The notes: generated by a model from the letters alone, not told the origin. Positions 21,648-34,113 are shown, counted from the first letter of the stretch. The stretch is 64,000 bases of DNA from Bisporella sp. PMI_857 (GCA_021307315.1 JAJSPD010000041.1:124001-188000), one strand, 5' to 3'. A program made the numbers and translations.

Positions 21648-22029
21648 GTGCCTGGGGATGAGGCAAAACTTTAGAGTGTGTTTCTCGTTGCTTCGTTACA
21701 AGATATCTGACCCCTTCCTTATTGTTGCAGTGCTACAGTCTCACGATATTTGACGGGTCATTTGTACGGGTGGGGGACCAAGGTTAGGGCGGTGTAGAAT
21801 ACAGTTACTGTAGTAGGAGACTTGGCTATGCAGAGTCTCAATAGTAGACGCACCATCTAACAAATACGGCTACCAATAGCCATTCCATCCCTCAGCAGAT
21901 ACATATCTAAATTTTCCGTAGCTTTACGTAATTCTTTTTCCCTGAAAGAGATGCACACGACGGATACAAAACTCAACTAAGCCCACCCAGAAGAAGCAAT
22001 TGCAACGACATTATACAAAGTCCAGGATC

Positions 22030-22542
22030 AACAGCGACGAAGCCGTCTCAGGATACTTCTCGGTGGACAATACCGGACTTCCGAGCTACGAGGCTTCTAG
22101 ACAAGCTTTACATTTGCCTCAGGTAGGTCCTGTTTTCGAATCTATAACCAAGAACACACCCTAACATTACAGGATCCGCCTACGATTGTATCTCCAACGC
22201 ATAACCCACTGCACTATGTCCCATCGAATACCATATCCAAATGTCATGCCCGAAAAGGCCGTCGCGGTCGGGGAAGGGATCATATTTTTCCATGAAGCGA
22301 AAGTGTTTGTTAAATCGCAGAAACAGTGGGCACCCGTGGAATCACCGCAAAATTCTCACACGAATTATACCTTCGAGCTAAAACCTTTCATATTGTATCT
22401 TACGGATCGAACGAATGATCCAGGGATGAAGAAAATACTCGACGACATTAAGAAAGAGTGTCAAAGTGCATTGCACAAGGATCTAGCTGGGTTGGCTACA
22501 AATATTCGTGAGGCTATTCCCGATATCGACAAATCAGATTGA
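22030..22542 (+). pseudogene. Unidentified small coding region with one probable intron
   Basis: A peptide ending GYFSVDNTGLPSYEAS is followed by a good donor and acceptor (GTAGGT at about 22122 to ACAG at 22172). After the intron the natural frame ends within 40 codons, while another frame stays open to 22542 and looks coding (NVMPEKAVAVGEG, DPGMKKILDDIKKEC), ending in TGA. No ATG was found for the first part. It may be a frameshifted relic or a two-exon gene whose first exon I have not placed. Confidence 0.3.
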
Positions 22543-22832
22543 GCCGGGTGGTTGATGAACATGGCATAGAGAAAACTTATAGCTCTAGCTAAATAGCCCT
22601 ATAATAAGAGAGATTTTCGATGATCGATTTCGTTCAAACTTTCGGAGGGGCTTAAGAAAATCTTCAAGAGGTCTGTATCTCTAAATATCTTTTAAAAGAA
22701 TTGAGCTGCTGGCGTTTTGTGATTTCGCATCGCATTGCCCTATACCTCCGTACGCATATGAGACGAGGCTGAAGGGTCAGCCAACGAAGAAAACAAATTG
22801 TTCTCCAACTCGCTTGAAACGGCTTAGCATGA

Positions 22833-25090
22833 ATGCCAAGCCCACTCCAAAAGCCAATGACTACGATCTGCTGCATGCCGGCCATACATCCGTCAACACC
22901 TCTGGCATATATGGAACTCTATTTTAAATCACCGACTCGCGCTGAGATCCCTTTATCTCTCGCTTTGGCGAAGGATCCTTCTGCAACCATATTAATGCTG
23001 CTCGAGGCTATTTGCGAATGTACGACCAACACATCCTCATCCGCTCATCTTCCTCACGAGTCGCTCTCTTCCCATCTTACGGCCATCGAAACCTGTAGTT
23101 CTCTCTTCTGCGATGCACTACAAAAGGTCGATTTTCGAGGCCTGACATTCGGAGAGGAAAGCGTCGTAGAAGCCGCGTTTCGGGGGCGTTACGGTGCTGA
23201 CGATCATGAATCCACGTTTTACAGACATGAAGGCGACGCCGGTATTGTAGCTCTCATCCTTTTCAGCAGGAAGGTCAAAAATTTCAAACGCCTGCTACGG
23301 ATTCCCGCGGCACTCCAACCATGGTTTGTGAGACACGTTGTGGCGATGCTTCCGGAGGATGCCACTAAATGGATCTCAAAGCTCAGCTCCATACGAAGCT
23401 CAGCCAAGTTCGGAACATATGGTGATTTGGAGCCACTTTATTATCTCGGAAATTCATCGTGCCGGAAGCGAAGAAAGATTGAAGTTGAGCAAGCCCCCTT
23501 CGATCAAGCGAGCATCCCTGGGGATCCGCTCCCAAACCTCTTATATGCTTTTGGGGGTTCCATCCCACAGGGTATGTTATTTCGTGGGCTGCTGCCACAG
23601 AAACGGTGGGATGAAAATGGAAACATACGAGAGATATGGATGCATGATGCGGGCATTAGTGAAGTGATCATGCGACTCTTCTCCAGCCGGACCAACTTCG
23701 AACAAAGTGTTGAAGCGAACATTCGGCGCGGGACAATTACACGAACCATATCACTAGACGAAGTGCCGACGCTGTCCATCACTGACCAGTCACGACGCCA
23801 TATAGAAACGTACTACACTTGTGAGGAGGTTAATTTTCAAGGCTCACTTTTCATAACATATATCTATCCTCGAGATCAAGAGTTGGATTCATCGTAAGTC
23901 CCGTGATGCTGATTTCATCGATCATCGCGTAACAGACTCTTAGCTTTTTAAAGACTGGAAAAATCCTATTTCCTTACCTGCGCCGCGCATGGCAGACGGT
24001 CATGAGAGCATCTTCGATAGCTCCTCCAGAACATTTGCGAATTAATGTGATCGAGGCATCATTAGCGGCACACAGATTCGCCACTTCATCCACTCGAGCG
24101 GACTTGCAATCAGTGCTGGCATCAGTGCTAGCCAATGCTCAGCATTTGCCAGATTATTTGCGAATGGCAGTTGCGGCTCGCCAGAGCATCTCCTTGCGAT
24201 TTCAAGGCGACCACGATCGATCCGATAATGTGATTTGGGAGATTCTCAAGTCAATTTCCATTAACACAACAGACATCCGCTCACACTGTGCATATGGGCG
24301 TCTCTTACTCTCTTCGTCTGAGAATGCGGTATTGCGCAAAGACTTTGACACAGCTGAGTCGTATCTGACGCGGTGGGAAGTGACACAATCAATCCCATCA
24401 AAATTAGAGATTCAGGTCCTGCGAGCTAAAAACACGGTGTACGGCAGGATATCGCGTTATAAAGGAAATTTTGATCATTCGAAGCATTGCCTAGAGCAAT
24501 GTCTTCCAATGACTATGGAAGGCTATCATCATATCATGCACCATCTTGCTGATGTCTACTGCGAGCTAAGAATACCGGTTCGTGCCGAAGAGTTGGTGCT
24601 TCGCGAATTCGAGAAGCTAAGGACTGCCGGCAAAAAAAGCACAAAGGCTTTTCGCCGTTTGGGTATGTCCTTATCAGAAGCCTACATCGAGCAAAAGAAG
24701 TTTGAACCAGCCAAGATTATCCTTCCCGAGCTCCATGAGATTTTTGAGGGGATACTGGACCCAGATATTGCAGATCAGCTAGGCCATGTTCGTTCTGTAA
24801 TATGCCTAGCACGCATTTACTGGTATGAGGAACACTGGGTGAAAGTGCGCCAACTTCTCGAAAACGCATTGCGCCTCGCTGAACAATATCCAACTTTCAC
24901 AGACGGCAATTTCTATATAGGTGTTATCAACCTGTTTCTTGCCGTCGTATTTTCTAAGCTTCTTGGAATAGCGCTGAAGTCTGCAAACGATATCTTACAG
25001 AAGCAGGTACGTCGACACTTCATGCCAGGATTGGGCACTTACTTCCTGGATTATCTATGGAAGTCGATAAACGGCACGGATTTTCAGTAA
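22833..25090 (+). CDS. 735-residue protein with C-terminal TPR-like helical repeats, one intron
   Basis: Exons 22833-23893 and 23944-25090; the intron is 50 nt (GTAAGT...GTAAC...TTAG) and joins the two frames in phase. The N-terminal half is unrecognised, with a basic RKRRKIEVEQ patch at about residue 212. The C-terminal half is a run of paired helices (for example YLTRWEVTQSIPSKLEIQV, HHLADVYCELRIPVRAEEL, LGMSLSEAYIEQKKFEPAK, ICLARIYWYEEHWVKVRQL) spaced about 40 residues apart like tetratricopeptide repeats. An alternative GTACGT donor at 25007 with acceptor TGCAG at 25125 would replace the last 27 residues and end at 25305. Upstream, ATG 22829 in another frame opens a protein-like 32-codon stretch (ANDYDLLHAGHTS), so the true N-terminus may be shifted by an indel near 22915. 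Scaffold or signalling role is a guess from the repeats. Confidence 0.7.
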
Positions 25091-25305
25091 ATGATCAAAT
25101 ATGATAATGTAACGACTTCTTGCAGCATCACAAGCTGTTGCAGGAATTCACGGGGCGCCCTGGTAGCTTTATCAGGACACCACCCGGTAAGGGGCTACAG
25201 TCCAGTCATTGGACAAGCCAGAGATTTCTATATTTCCATGACCGGACTACCTTGACACCTGTAAAGGACGTCGCATCGCTTCACAATGTAGATTGGATAG
25301 AGTAA

Positions 25306-25889
25306 CGTGGTTTGCATCAACAAGTCTCAGCGGCCGTGCTGGTGAACTATAGCTGAAAACGAGGAGGAAGAGTGTGTCACCGAATCAAGTGAATAAATAT
25401 CACGGATTATTTTATCTAATTGGGAGACCATCAAAGACGTAATTTCTTCGTCAAAGTCTCAATTTAAAATATCCCCAAAGAATGAAAGAATATTACTGTA
25501 TCTACAAGGAAATCAGTCCATAATACATAAGGGTAAATATTCGAATCAATGGCGGGGCTGTCTAGGCTCGCGAGAGAGTCTCAGGCTCATAGTACGAAAA
25601 ATGGAGCATCGTGGAATCTACGAGACAAATCTACATTCCTCCAACGTATACTGTACGATGTGGCCATCAACTCATAACACATAATCTTGCACCTGCAAGG
25701 TGAATTAGAGAATGCGGTTAGATGCCAAGAGTTCTAATTTATCCTTGGCATTATTAGTCATGCTCGCCACGTCCGTTTATCGGCAACTCTAGGGATGCCT
25801 GGTGGAATTCAAGTTACATCACCAAGATACAATAGGAAAAATGCAAAGAACTTATAAGGTTAGACTTCATTACATGACACATCTATCAT
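25306..25889. other. Short intergenic stretch, nothing supported
   Basis: AT-rich, no open frame of interest. Confidence 0.4.
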
Positions 25890-25969
25890 ATGCTGACCTA
25901 TAACGGAATGCTATAGAGTGCCTCAGAGGAAGGAGGGCGAAGGCGAAGGCGAAGAAGCATTTAGATGAT

Positions 25970-27440
25970 ATGCGTGGTTCCGACGATATGATGAAGTGGC
26001 TAGATTTGCTCGGATACTCAGTAAATACACGCTGATTTTCTTGCATCAGGAATGTACTAATCGGTGGTTCCTAGGATACAGATCTGGGTCATTTGAATGC
26101 GATCCATATCGCAGGAACGAATGGGAAGGGTAGTACTTGTGCGTTTATTGCATCACTCCTTAAGGCGCATAGCACGAAAAGTGATTGCCAGTTCAAGATT
26201 GGCCTTTATACATCGCCACATATGGAAACCACCTGCGAGAGGATTCGTATCAATGGTGATCCTATAACAAAAGAGCTTTTCGCAAAGCGATTTTTCGAGA
26301 TCTGGGACAAGTTGCCTGGAGAAGCTTCTCCAGGACTAGACATTCCTCGATACCTTCAGCTCTTGGCTCTTCTCTCAATCCATGTATTCATCAAAGCAAA
26401 TGTGAACGTGGCGATCTACGAAACTCATCTTGGCGGGGAATACGATGCAACAAATATTTTTTCCACACCGCGAGTAACCGCTATCACGCCAATTTCGATA
26501 GATCATAGCAACCTGCTTGGCTCATCAATTCAAAAAATTGCGTGGCATAAGGCAGGAATACTAAAATCAGGAAGTCCAGCATTCTCAGCCCCCCAGGAGG
26601 AGGCCGCCCGAGAAATTCTTTTGCAGCGAGCATCTCAAAAAAAGGTGATATTGGAATTTGTTGAGGTCAATCACAAGCTTCCTGTCAAGCCAACAGTGCA
26701 GCAGACAAACTGCTCTCTAGCAATTGCTGTGGTCAATGCTTGGCTGTCTACCCAAAACATTGTGAACCATGTTCTTTCTAGCGATGCCATTATTCGTGGT
26801 ATTGAGCAATTCTCCTGGCTAGGCAGATTCCAGCAAATTAACATTCCGGGCTGTCAATTGTTTCTCGATGGAGCGCACAATGAATCCAGCCTGACATGCG
26901 CTGTAGAGTGGTTCGCTAAAACTGCCCCAGCACTCCAGAAGTAAGCCGTAAGTCAATGATCCGTACTCATGTTGACGGTCTTCAGGGAAGATACTTCGCT
27001 TGTGCGCGTTCTAATATTCAGCCATCGCTCATCTAGAGACAACAAGGCGCTCTTACAACGAGTTGCACAATCATTGCGAGACAACAAGATTGACATAGAT
27101 TATTATATATTTACTACATACGATGAAAGGAAAGATGGGATATCCAAAATTGGTATATTGAAGATCAGCTGGTGAATGATGTGCTAACATCTTGTTAGAT
27201 AGAAATTTTACGAATCATTTCCCAACTGGTGCAATCCAAGAGGATGCCCAAGTATGGAAACAGCTCAATCCATCAGCCACGACTTTTTGCGATGAATCAA
27301 TTGAAGGTGCATTAATTCGAGCAAGGGGCTTGGGAGACGAGAATCGCACGGTGCAAGTGTTGATAACGGGAAGTTTACATTTAGTTAGTGGGGCCTTAGG
27401 ACTCTTGAAGGATACTCAAATAGTGCAACACAACCTATAG
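25970..27440 (+). CDS. Folylpolyglutamate synthase / dihydrofolate synthase family
   Basis: Four exons: 25970-26020, 26075-26940, 26986-27152 and 27199-27440; introns of 54, 45 and 46 nt with GT...AG ends and CTAAT/CTAAC branch sites in the first and third. The 441-residue product carries the Mur-ligase ATP loop AGTNGKGSTCAF, YTSPHMETTCERIRING (substrate loop), THLGGEYDATN, ISIDHSNLLG, HKAGILKSG and FLDGAHN in the family order, ending LITGSLHLVSGALGLL. The family adds glutamates to folates with ATP in cytosol and mitochondria. The N-terminus is doubtful: from ATG 25890 a peptide MLTYN, then (after one missing base) AIECL, would match the usual family start, so either a 1 nt deletion near 25905 or an unseen first exon is likely. 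The product is slightly short for the family. Confidence 0.85.
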
Positions 27441-27594
27441 AGCTCATCCGCTGCATTGGAGATTTTGGATTCTAATACAGCTACTATCTGTCACTAGTGT
27501 CTCCACAAATGATATACCGAAGATATTCTTACCCTCTGCTTGTATGGTTTGCACTGCTGCGGAAAGTGGCGACTTGAAAGTTCTGCCTGAGGTA

Positions 27595-29062
27595 ACACCA
27601 GGGGGTGTCAGAATTCATTACGCACGGGCCAACAACACCAAAATTAAAAATCGCGAGTCAACCAAAATTGTAAATAACAACTTGCAATCTAATTATGGCT
27701 CCACCAACGCGATCCCATCCATACCGGACTCCTTCTCCTGATTTACTTCATAGCAGAAATGCTACAACTCGACGTAAAACGAAATTTTTTAGCGCATTGG
27801 CGCACAATCCTGAGAAGAAGTCAAATCGCGCTATTTGCAAAGACTGTGGCATTAGTGAAGGGACTGGGCGCTATTGGAAAAAGGAATACCAATCCGTTGG
27901 AGAAAGGGCGAAGAAGCCTATGAGGAACAAATCTGCTGTACTTGGAAGGAAATCTAGGGTCGATAAATCGATTTGCAAGATGTTATGTTCACCGACTCGC
28001 AATCCCGTCCGAATGGAACAATACGAAGCTCAAATTGAGTACTACAATTTGCCAATAAAAAAGCGCCAATTGCAGAGAAAGATCAAGGAGCATACAAAGA
28101 ACGGTGGACGATATAAGTGCGGCTTTGTTAAAAAGGTTATTTCAGACAAAAATCGAGAAGAACACGTTGCTTATGGACTCGACCATGAGTGGGATTCTAT
28201 TTTCGGTTTTTGGGACCATATCGTATTTACAGACGAAGCACATGTTGATCCTACTTCTATGGCTATTCCTTTAACTACTCGAGAAGAAGGGACTCGCAAT
28301 CAGCCCGAGAATATTGTCGAACGTCCACCGCTAAAAGGGGTCCGATTTCACATTGCAGCTTGGGTCTCTTGGTGGGGAAAAGCAGCCAAATTAGAGTTCT
28401 ATAATGATGAGGAAGACAAAGTCGAGCAGCCTCAATACCCTCGCAAGCCTCGCCGCCGTCCTACAACCGAATCAGAGAAAGAATACTATGCTAGAGTGCT
28501 TGAATGGGAAGCTCAGAAGCCTCATAAAGTGGAAGTCAAAGTTCAAGGCAATGCTATGACCCAAAAGTACTACGTGGAGCGTCTACTGCCTATATACTGT
28601 GATGCTATAGAAAAGATGCGTTCAATTGATGATAAACCATGGCTATTTCAAGAAGATGGAGACCCAAGCCATGGTATAAGGAAAGTGGGCTTAGCACAAA
28701 AGTATAAGATGGCGCGGAACGTCCAAAACCTTAAGCATCCCGCTCAGAGTCCAGACTTGAATCCTATTGAAGGTGTTTGGAACATTATAAAGCCTAGATT
28801 AAGGCGTAGAATATTTCATTCTGAAGAGGAGATGAAACAAGGAATTCAGGAGGAATGGGACAAAATTACTATGGAAGAGATACGGGACCGTATTGCCGAC
28901 ATGCCCAGAAGATGCGCTGAGCTTATACGATCAAATGGAGGTCCTATTCGAGGCAATAAGTGGTAGAATGGCGGAGTTATTACATTTTTTGGTAGAATAT
29001 AAATATATAATGATTTTGGTGTTGTTGGCCCGTGCGTAATGAATTCTGACACCCCCTGGTGG
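27595..29062 (+). mobile_element. Tc1-like DNA transposon, apparently intact
   Basis: Perfect terminal inverted repeats of 49 bp begin CACCAGGGGGTGTCAG and run through GGGCCAACAACACC; they lie just inside a TA duplication (27593-27594 and 29063-29064). Only the outermost base differs between ends. The element is 1468 bp with a single uninterrupted transposase frame occupying most of it. It lies about 150 bp downstream of the folylpolyglutamate synthase gene. Confidence 0.95.
27695..28966 (+). CDS. Tc1/mariner-superfamily transposase, DD37E-type by count
   Basis: 423 residues from ATG 27695 to TAG 28966. The N-terminal third contains a helix-turn-helix-like segment (SNRAICKDCGISEGTGRYWK) and basic residues for inverted-repeat binding. 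The catalytic triad is visible: D180 in FTDEAH, D321 in FQEDGDPSHG and E359 in SPDLNPIEGVWN. Counting gives 37 residues between the second Asp and the Glu. No stop or frameshift interrupts it, so the enzyme could be active and could mobilise TA-target MITEs that share its ends, although neither MITE in this window has matching termini. Confidence 0.92.
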   Translation: MAPPTRSHPYRTPSPDLLHSRNATTRRKTKFFSALAHNPEKKSNRAICKDCGISEGTGRYWKKEYQSVGERAKKPMRNKSAVLGRKSRVDKSICKMLCSPTRNPVRMEQYEAQIEYYNLPIKKRQLQRKIKEHTKNGGRYKCGFVKKVISDKNREEHVAYGLDHEWDSIFGFWDHIVFTDEAHVDPTSMAIPLTTREEGTRNQPENIVERPPLKGVRFHIAAWVSWWGKAAKLEFYNDEEDKVEQPQYPRKPRRRPTTESEKEYYARVLEWEAQKPHKVEVKVQGNAMTQKYYVERLLPIYCDAIEKMRSIDDKPWLFQEDGDPSHGIRKVGLAQKYKMARNVQNLKHPAQSPDLNPIEGVWNIIKPRLRRRIFHSEEEMKQGIQEEWDKITMEEIRDRIADMPRRCAELIRSNGGPIRGNKW

Positions 29063-29064
29063 TA

Positions 29065-30794
29065 ACTATCAGGGGCGGGCGTATGTGTACGGGGGCGTAC
29101 CTGTATCCGCCCCCTAACTATCATCTGGGTGAGTCATCCGTTCTCGCCAAAACTGACTAAGCGAGAGCGAAAACTTTTGCGATTGTGCAGCAACGATCGC
29201 ATCCAGCATACTCTACTATTGTTGATTTGGGAGCCTATTACCGTGTCAACGTAGCCTCAATTCTATTAATGACCCTGGATTCTCACATATTCCCAGTAAT
29301 CCGTAGGTGCAGAGCTTGAAGCGGACATCACAGCCAAAATTTGCGACTTTGAAAGAAAGGCATTGTGTCCGGGCGAAGCAGAGAGCCATGCAACACTGAA
29401 GTTCCCCAGATCTGTTGGATCAGCATTACATTATCTGCAACTTCAGAGGAAATCCTCACTGTCGTCACTTAAAGTCACGACTATCCGATAGTCTCTGCTG
29501 CGTAGCACGGATGTGGTCGCCACTACTCTTGGCTAGGCTACTACAACTCGCACTTGCATATCCCCAGAGCTGCACTGTATATCACACAGAAGGCTATCTG
29601 CGATTGATGTGTCATATACCCAGGGAGGGCATTAAGCAGAGATGGGGGAGCTTCGGGGAGAGCGCATGCGCCGCGGGATAGACCAAGTCAGGGCATAGGG
29701 CTAGTGGGAAGCAGAAGGCGCTCCCAGCCGTGTGAGTTCAGTGTAAAGAATGTGCCACAAGTTCATAGCGTTGGTTGACAATGAAAGGAAGCCCACCCCA
29801 AGTGAGTGTTATTTACGCGAATATACGGATTATAAAGGTGATATTATATAGCAGCCGATGGTGCTGTTCATTGGATGACAATACGATTTTATGCTATCGG
29901 ATTTGGCGAAGGAGTCATCAATGCTGAAGGGGGGGGGGTTGTCACCTATAGATTGGAAGAGTTCCCAAAGACATTTGGGAATAGTTTGAGACAGTTCCGG
30001 GCGAGGATTGGTTGGCGCGCACACGTGTATACCTACCCAATATTGTGCCACAAGTTCGTCAAAGCGTAGACGCCAATAGTATTCGATGGAGTGATAGTGC
30101 CTTCGATCAGTATTACAAGAAACATACGCAATTCCAGAACAAGTGGTTTGTGGCATTTTGGTAGGAAGCTAAGTCGCTATGGCGCAGGTCATGATGACCA
30201 TTCAGTATCACAACATTCGGTATCACAACAGCCTCAATGACGGCGTTTGCAATATCTCATAGATGGAGGATTGTATCGTTTGTTGTGGCGCATAACAAAG
30301 GGAACGAGCACAGCGAGAGGATCAAGATTATCCAACAATTTTTACCACCGAAAGTGACCAAGGCACACGTGTATTATGCATGGTTAGGCTTGCCATTTCA
30401 TGAGACCATGCAATTGGAGTTTATGGTGTATACGAAGATTCATAGCAAGGATTCAGATGGTAAGGGTGCAGGAGGGAAGGACGAAGGATGAGATCAATGT
30501 TGACCTGCACCAGCCCGTGCCCAAGCCCTATCATAAACAGCCGCGAAAATCATATACATCAGAACGGATGCGCAAGTTGTGCAACATTCGCGAGTATGGT
30601 TTTCGATGCGAGTGATGGGGATTTGGATGAGGGATGTGACGAATGGTGACCAAGGCGACAGCGCATGGGATTTACAAGTCGGACATGGGACGCGCATCGC
30701 GGGCGTGAGATATGCCCGGTCGTTGTTCGTGGGCAATTTCGAAGTGCAGAGCCAGAAAGAGCAATTCCGCCAGATTATTCCAGAGTGTCACTAA
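29065..30794. other. Decayed sequence next to transposons
   Basis: A short GC-rich imperfect hairpin (AGGGGCGG ... CCGCCCCCT, 29071-29117) follows the Tc1 element. Between 29875 and 30794 several short plus-strand frames look like pieces of one protein (for example IGFGEGVINAEGGGV; VVAHNKGNEHSERIKIIQQFLPP; ARSLFVGNFEVQSQKEQFRQI) separated by stops and frame changes. I do not recognise the family. This may be the 5' side of the coding sequence interrupted at 30852. Confidence 0.35.
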
Positions 30795-30884
30795 CTTTGG
30801 AGTATATTGCCACGGCCGGATTTTCACGAGCAGCAGCCAAGCCTTTGGGATACCGTATTAACTAGCATATAAACCCCCCCAATG

Positions 30885-33800
30885 AGAAAGAGCTACGCAA
30901 AGCAACCCGGCAGGCAAAAGTGGCATTCTACAAGAAAAAGCTCGACGAAGCAGCCACAAGCAGAGACGTTTTCAGCATTGCAAAGTGGCATAAGTCCACG
31001 GGCTCATTCCGCTCTCCTCCTTTAAAAGACCCTCTTCGCCCACGTGCTCCTCCGGCAACTACTCCAGAAGCAAAAAGAGACATATTTGCACGAAACCTTC
31101 TACAAAACACTGCTGAAGCAGGTGACATACCACTTACAGCTCCCGCTGTCCCTGTAACGTCACTCCCATTTCCTGACCTTACCGAACAAGAAATAGAAAA
31201 GTCAATACTCGGAGCAGGCAATACCACGCCTGGCAAAGACGAAATATCTACACCACTCTTACGAGTGGGGTGGCCGCTGCTTAAAAGCCATATCAGTCAA
31301 CTATTCCAAGCGTGTATACATGTCGGCCATCACCCAATCTGCTTCCGCACCGCTATACTAGCTATAATTAGCAAACCCAAAAAAGCAGATCGGGCTTCCC
31401 CCCGGTCATACAGACCTATCGCTCTACTCTCGGTGCTTGGGAAAGGCCTGGAAAGACTAGTAGCAAAAAGGATGTCATGGATTGCTATAAAATACCAGGT
31501 AGTCGCAGCACAGCAATTCGGCGCGCTCCCTTTGCGGTCGTCGGTCGACCTCACAACATGCCTTACACACGACATCGAAACAGCGCTAAATCAAGGCTTG
31601 ACAGCGTCGATGCTTACGCTCGACGTCAAAGGCGCTTTCGACGCTGTTCTACCAGGTCGGCTTGTCAAAAGGCTACGCGAACAAGGCTGGCCCAATTACT
31701 TAGTAAGATGGGTTGCATCGTTCGCCACAAAGCGTAAAGTATGCATTCGGCTCGACGGCGAAGTTGGAGATGAAATAGAAATCGAGTGCGGGCTGCCTCA
31801 AGGCTCTCCAGTTTCTGGCATTCTATTCATGCTTCACATCTCCCCTCTATTTTTCTTAAGACTGTTCCAAGGAGGATTCGGTTACGCCGATGACGCCGCC
31901 ACTTACAAAATTTCACCCTCTCTGATAGAAAACACGTACGCTCTCTCAGCTACCCTGGCACAAGCCCTAGAATGGGGACGCTCGGAAGGAATTACGTTCG
32001 ACCCCGAAAAATCAGAACTTCTACACTTCTCCCGCAGACACGCGGACAAAAACAAATCACCATCGGTAACAGCTGGATCACTTGTAGTATCCGAAAGCAC
32101 GGAACGCCCTTACTTAAAATGGCTCGGAGTCCTTTTCGACAGGAAACTAACTTTCAAATACCATGCACTTGCCCAAGCAACCAAAGCTCTGAAAACAGCT
32201 CACGCTTTTTCGTCACTCGGCAACACGCTTCGAGGGGTTTCCCCTATGCTTACTCGGCAAGCCGTAACAGCGTGTGTCTTGCCGGTAGCGTACTTCGCAG
32301 CAGAAACATGGTGGCCAGGCCGAAAAATGCAAACACACAACGGCTACACCTCGAATCGAATAGATGGCCTACTTACTAAGCTTGAAACTACTACGCGAGC
32401 TGCTGCCAAAGCTATTTTACCGGTTTTCAAAACAACCCCGTACCCAATTCTATACCGAGAATCAGGATTGGCACCCCCCGAACTCAAGCTCGACGAAATA
32501 GCTAGACGCGCAACAATCCGCATACGCCGGCTCGACCCTCAGCACCCGCTACGCACACGAGCCGAAGCTGTCCGAGGGCCACTGATCCCGACTCGTCGTA
32601 GCCGCGTCCCAACTCGTTTCGCAATAAGATACCTGTCGCTACCTGCTTCAGAACAGCTCGACATGATAGCTCTACCACCCTGGTTCCCGGCCGAAAGCCC
32701 TGCAGATATAGAGAAACGAATAGGCGCCCCTGACCCGACATACACAAAAGAACAACGGGCCGCCGCTTTCTCGCACTTTATCCACCATATTCCGGCAAAC
32801 GACATAGTCGTGTACACGGACGGCTCAAAACTCCAAAACGGCAACGCAGGAGCAGGCTATGCTCTAGTACTGCCCGAAGCTACAGTCAAAGAAGCTTTCG
32901 CTCTCGGCCCTAGCGCGGAAATCTTCGATGCGGAAGCTATTGCTGCGCTACTCGGTGCACAAGCAGCTCTTCGTCTCCCGTCGAACGGACTAGCCAAAAA
33001 CGCCTGGATCTGCCTCGACAACCTCGAAGTTGCAAAACGCTTGCTGTCCCCTTCACTTACCACTTCACAGCCTATTTTCAATTCTTTTATCAAAGCTAGA
33101 GAAGACTGGCAGAAAAGAGACAACGTCACACTAGCCGGCGACATACACATCCGGTGGGTGCCTGGCCACGCAAATATTCCCGGAAACGACCTGGCAGATG
33201 CAGAAGCTCGTAAAGGCTCCTCCCAGCTCCCTAATGCTCCTTATCCATTGTCGTTTGCTTCACTAAAGAAATGGCACGCACAGCAAGCTTCAAAAGCACG
33301 CGCAGAGTGGTGGGCGACTTCCGCACATGAAAACTACCAACTGCTATCAATCACCACTGCTCCCGTCCCTCCACAGGAGCTTCGGCTCTCTAGAAAAGAG
33401 CTCGGCCGCATTATAGCAGCCAGGTCAAATCACGGCGACTTCAAAGACTACCACGAAAGGTTCGACCATACAGACGCACAGCTTCATTGCTCCTGCGGCC
33501 TCCCTAAAACTCCCATCCACTTCCTTTTCTGCAGAATCGCCCGCAGGCGCTGCAACCGACCCCGAGGGCCCCCTTCTACTCTAATTCCACAACTACTCGG
33601 CACTAGCGAAGGTGCCGCTACGCTAACTGAATGGTGGCGTAAAACCCGCTTTTTCGAGGACATCTGTCCTTACCGCAAAGCCAGCTAGCTGGCCATTTCT
33701 TTTGTCAACTATTACTTTTTCCTTTGTCCCAAACAACACATAATGACGGTGCGACAGCCACGGGGAGTAGGAGGGCTAGAGCGTAGAGGAGGGCTCATTT

Positions 33801-33999
33801 CCCAGTTTCAGTGTAAATACCTTCCTACCTAATACTTGCGGTTAAGGAATAACGCCAAGTATCCCAACATGCCCCAGGCCTTCAGCCTCTGGTTTCTAGG
33901 AGTTTACTCCTAGCGTCGTATCTTCGAGCACGGAGTAGGTCCCGTGCTTTGCACGCCCTTTAGTTAGACGTTAAATAGAAAAACAAACAAACAAACAAA
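30885..33999 (+). mobile_element. 5'-truncated Tad1-like LINE inserted in the pogo-like element
   Basis: The target duplication CCCCCCCAATG occurs at 30874-30884 and 34000-34010 (10 or 11 bp, since the tail ends in C). The 3' end is an A-rich (CAAA)n tail. The left edge starts inside ORF2, after the endonuclease, so the copy lacks ORF1, the endonuclease and a promoter: a typical dead-on-arrival LINE insertion. The family differs from the 11-16 kb LINE in sequence and tail. Confidence 0.92.
30887..33688 (+). pseudogene. LINE reverse transcriptase and RNase H fragment (no start codon)
   Basis: An uninterrupted frame of over 900 codons entered from the truncation edge (ELRKATRQAKVAFYKKK...), with no ATG near its start. 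RT motifs: SYRPIALLSVLGK, TLDVKGAFDAV, GLPQGSPVSGILF and FGYADDAAT. RNase H has all four acidic positions: VYTDGSKLQNG, IFDAEAIAAL, CLDNLEV and IPGNDLADAEA. C-terminal knuckle CSCGLPKTPIHFLFC. The absence of stops over 2.8 kb suggests a recent insertion. Confidence 0.9.
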
Positions 34000-34113
34000 C
34001 CCCCCCAATGTGGCCCGTGCGAGACAAATGACCTTCTCTAGGAGGGGGATTATACCAAAGGGGGTCTTATATGCCAAATTCTTAGAATATTGCTTAGTAA
34101 TCACTAATCACCA

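Noticed and set aside
29071..29117. GC-rich inverted arms next to the Tc1 element, considered as another MITE end
   Set aside because: Arms are only 8-9 bp with no target duplication; a simple hairpin is sufficient.
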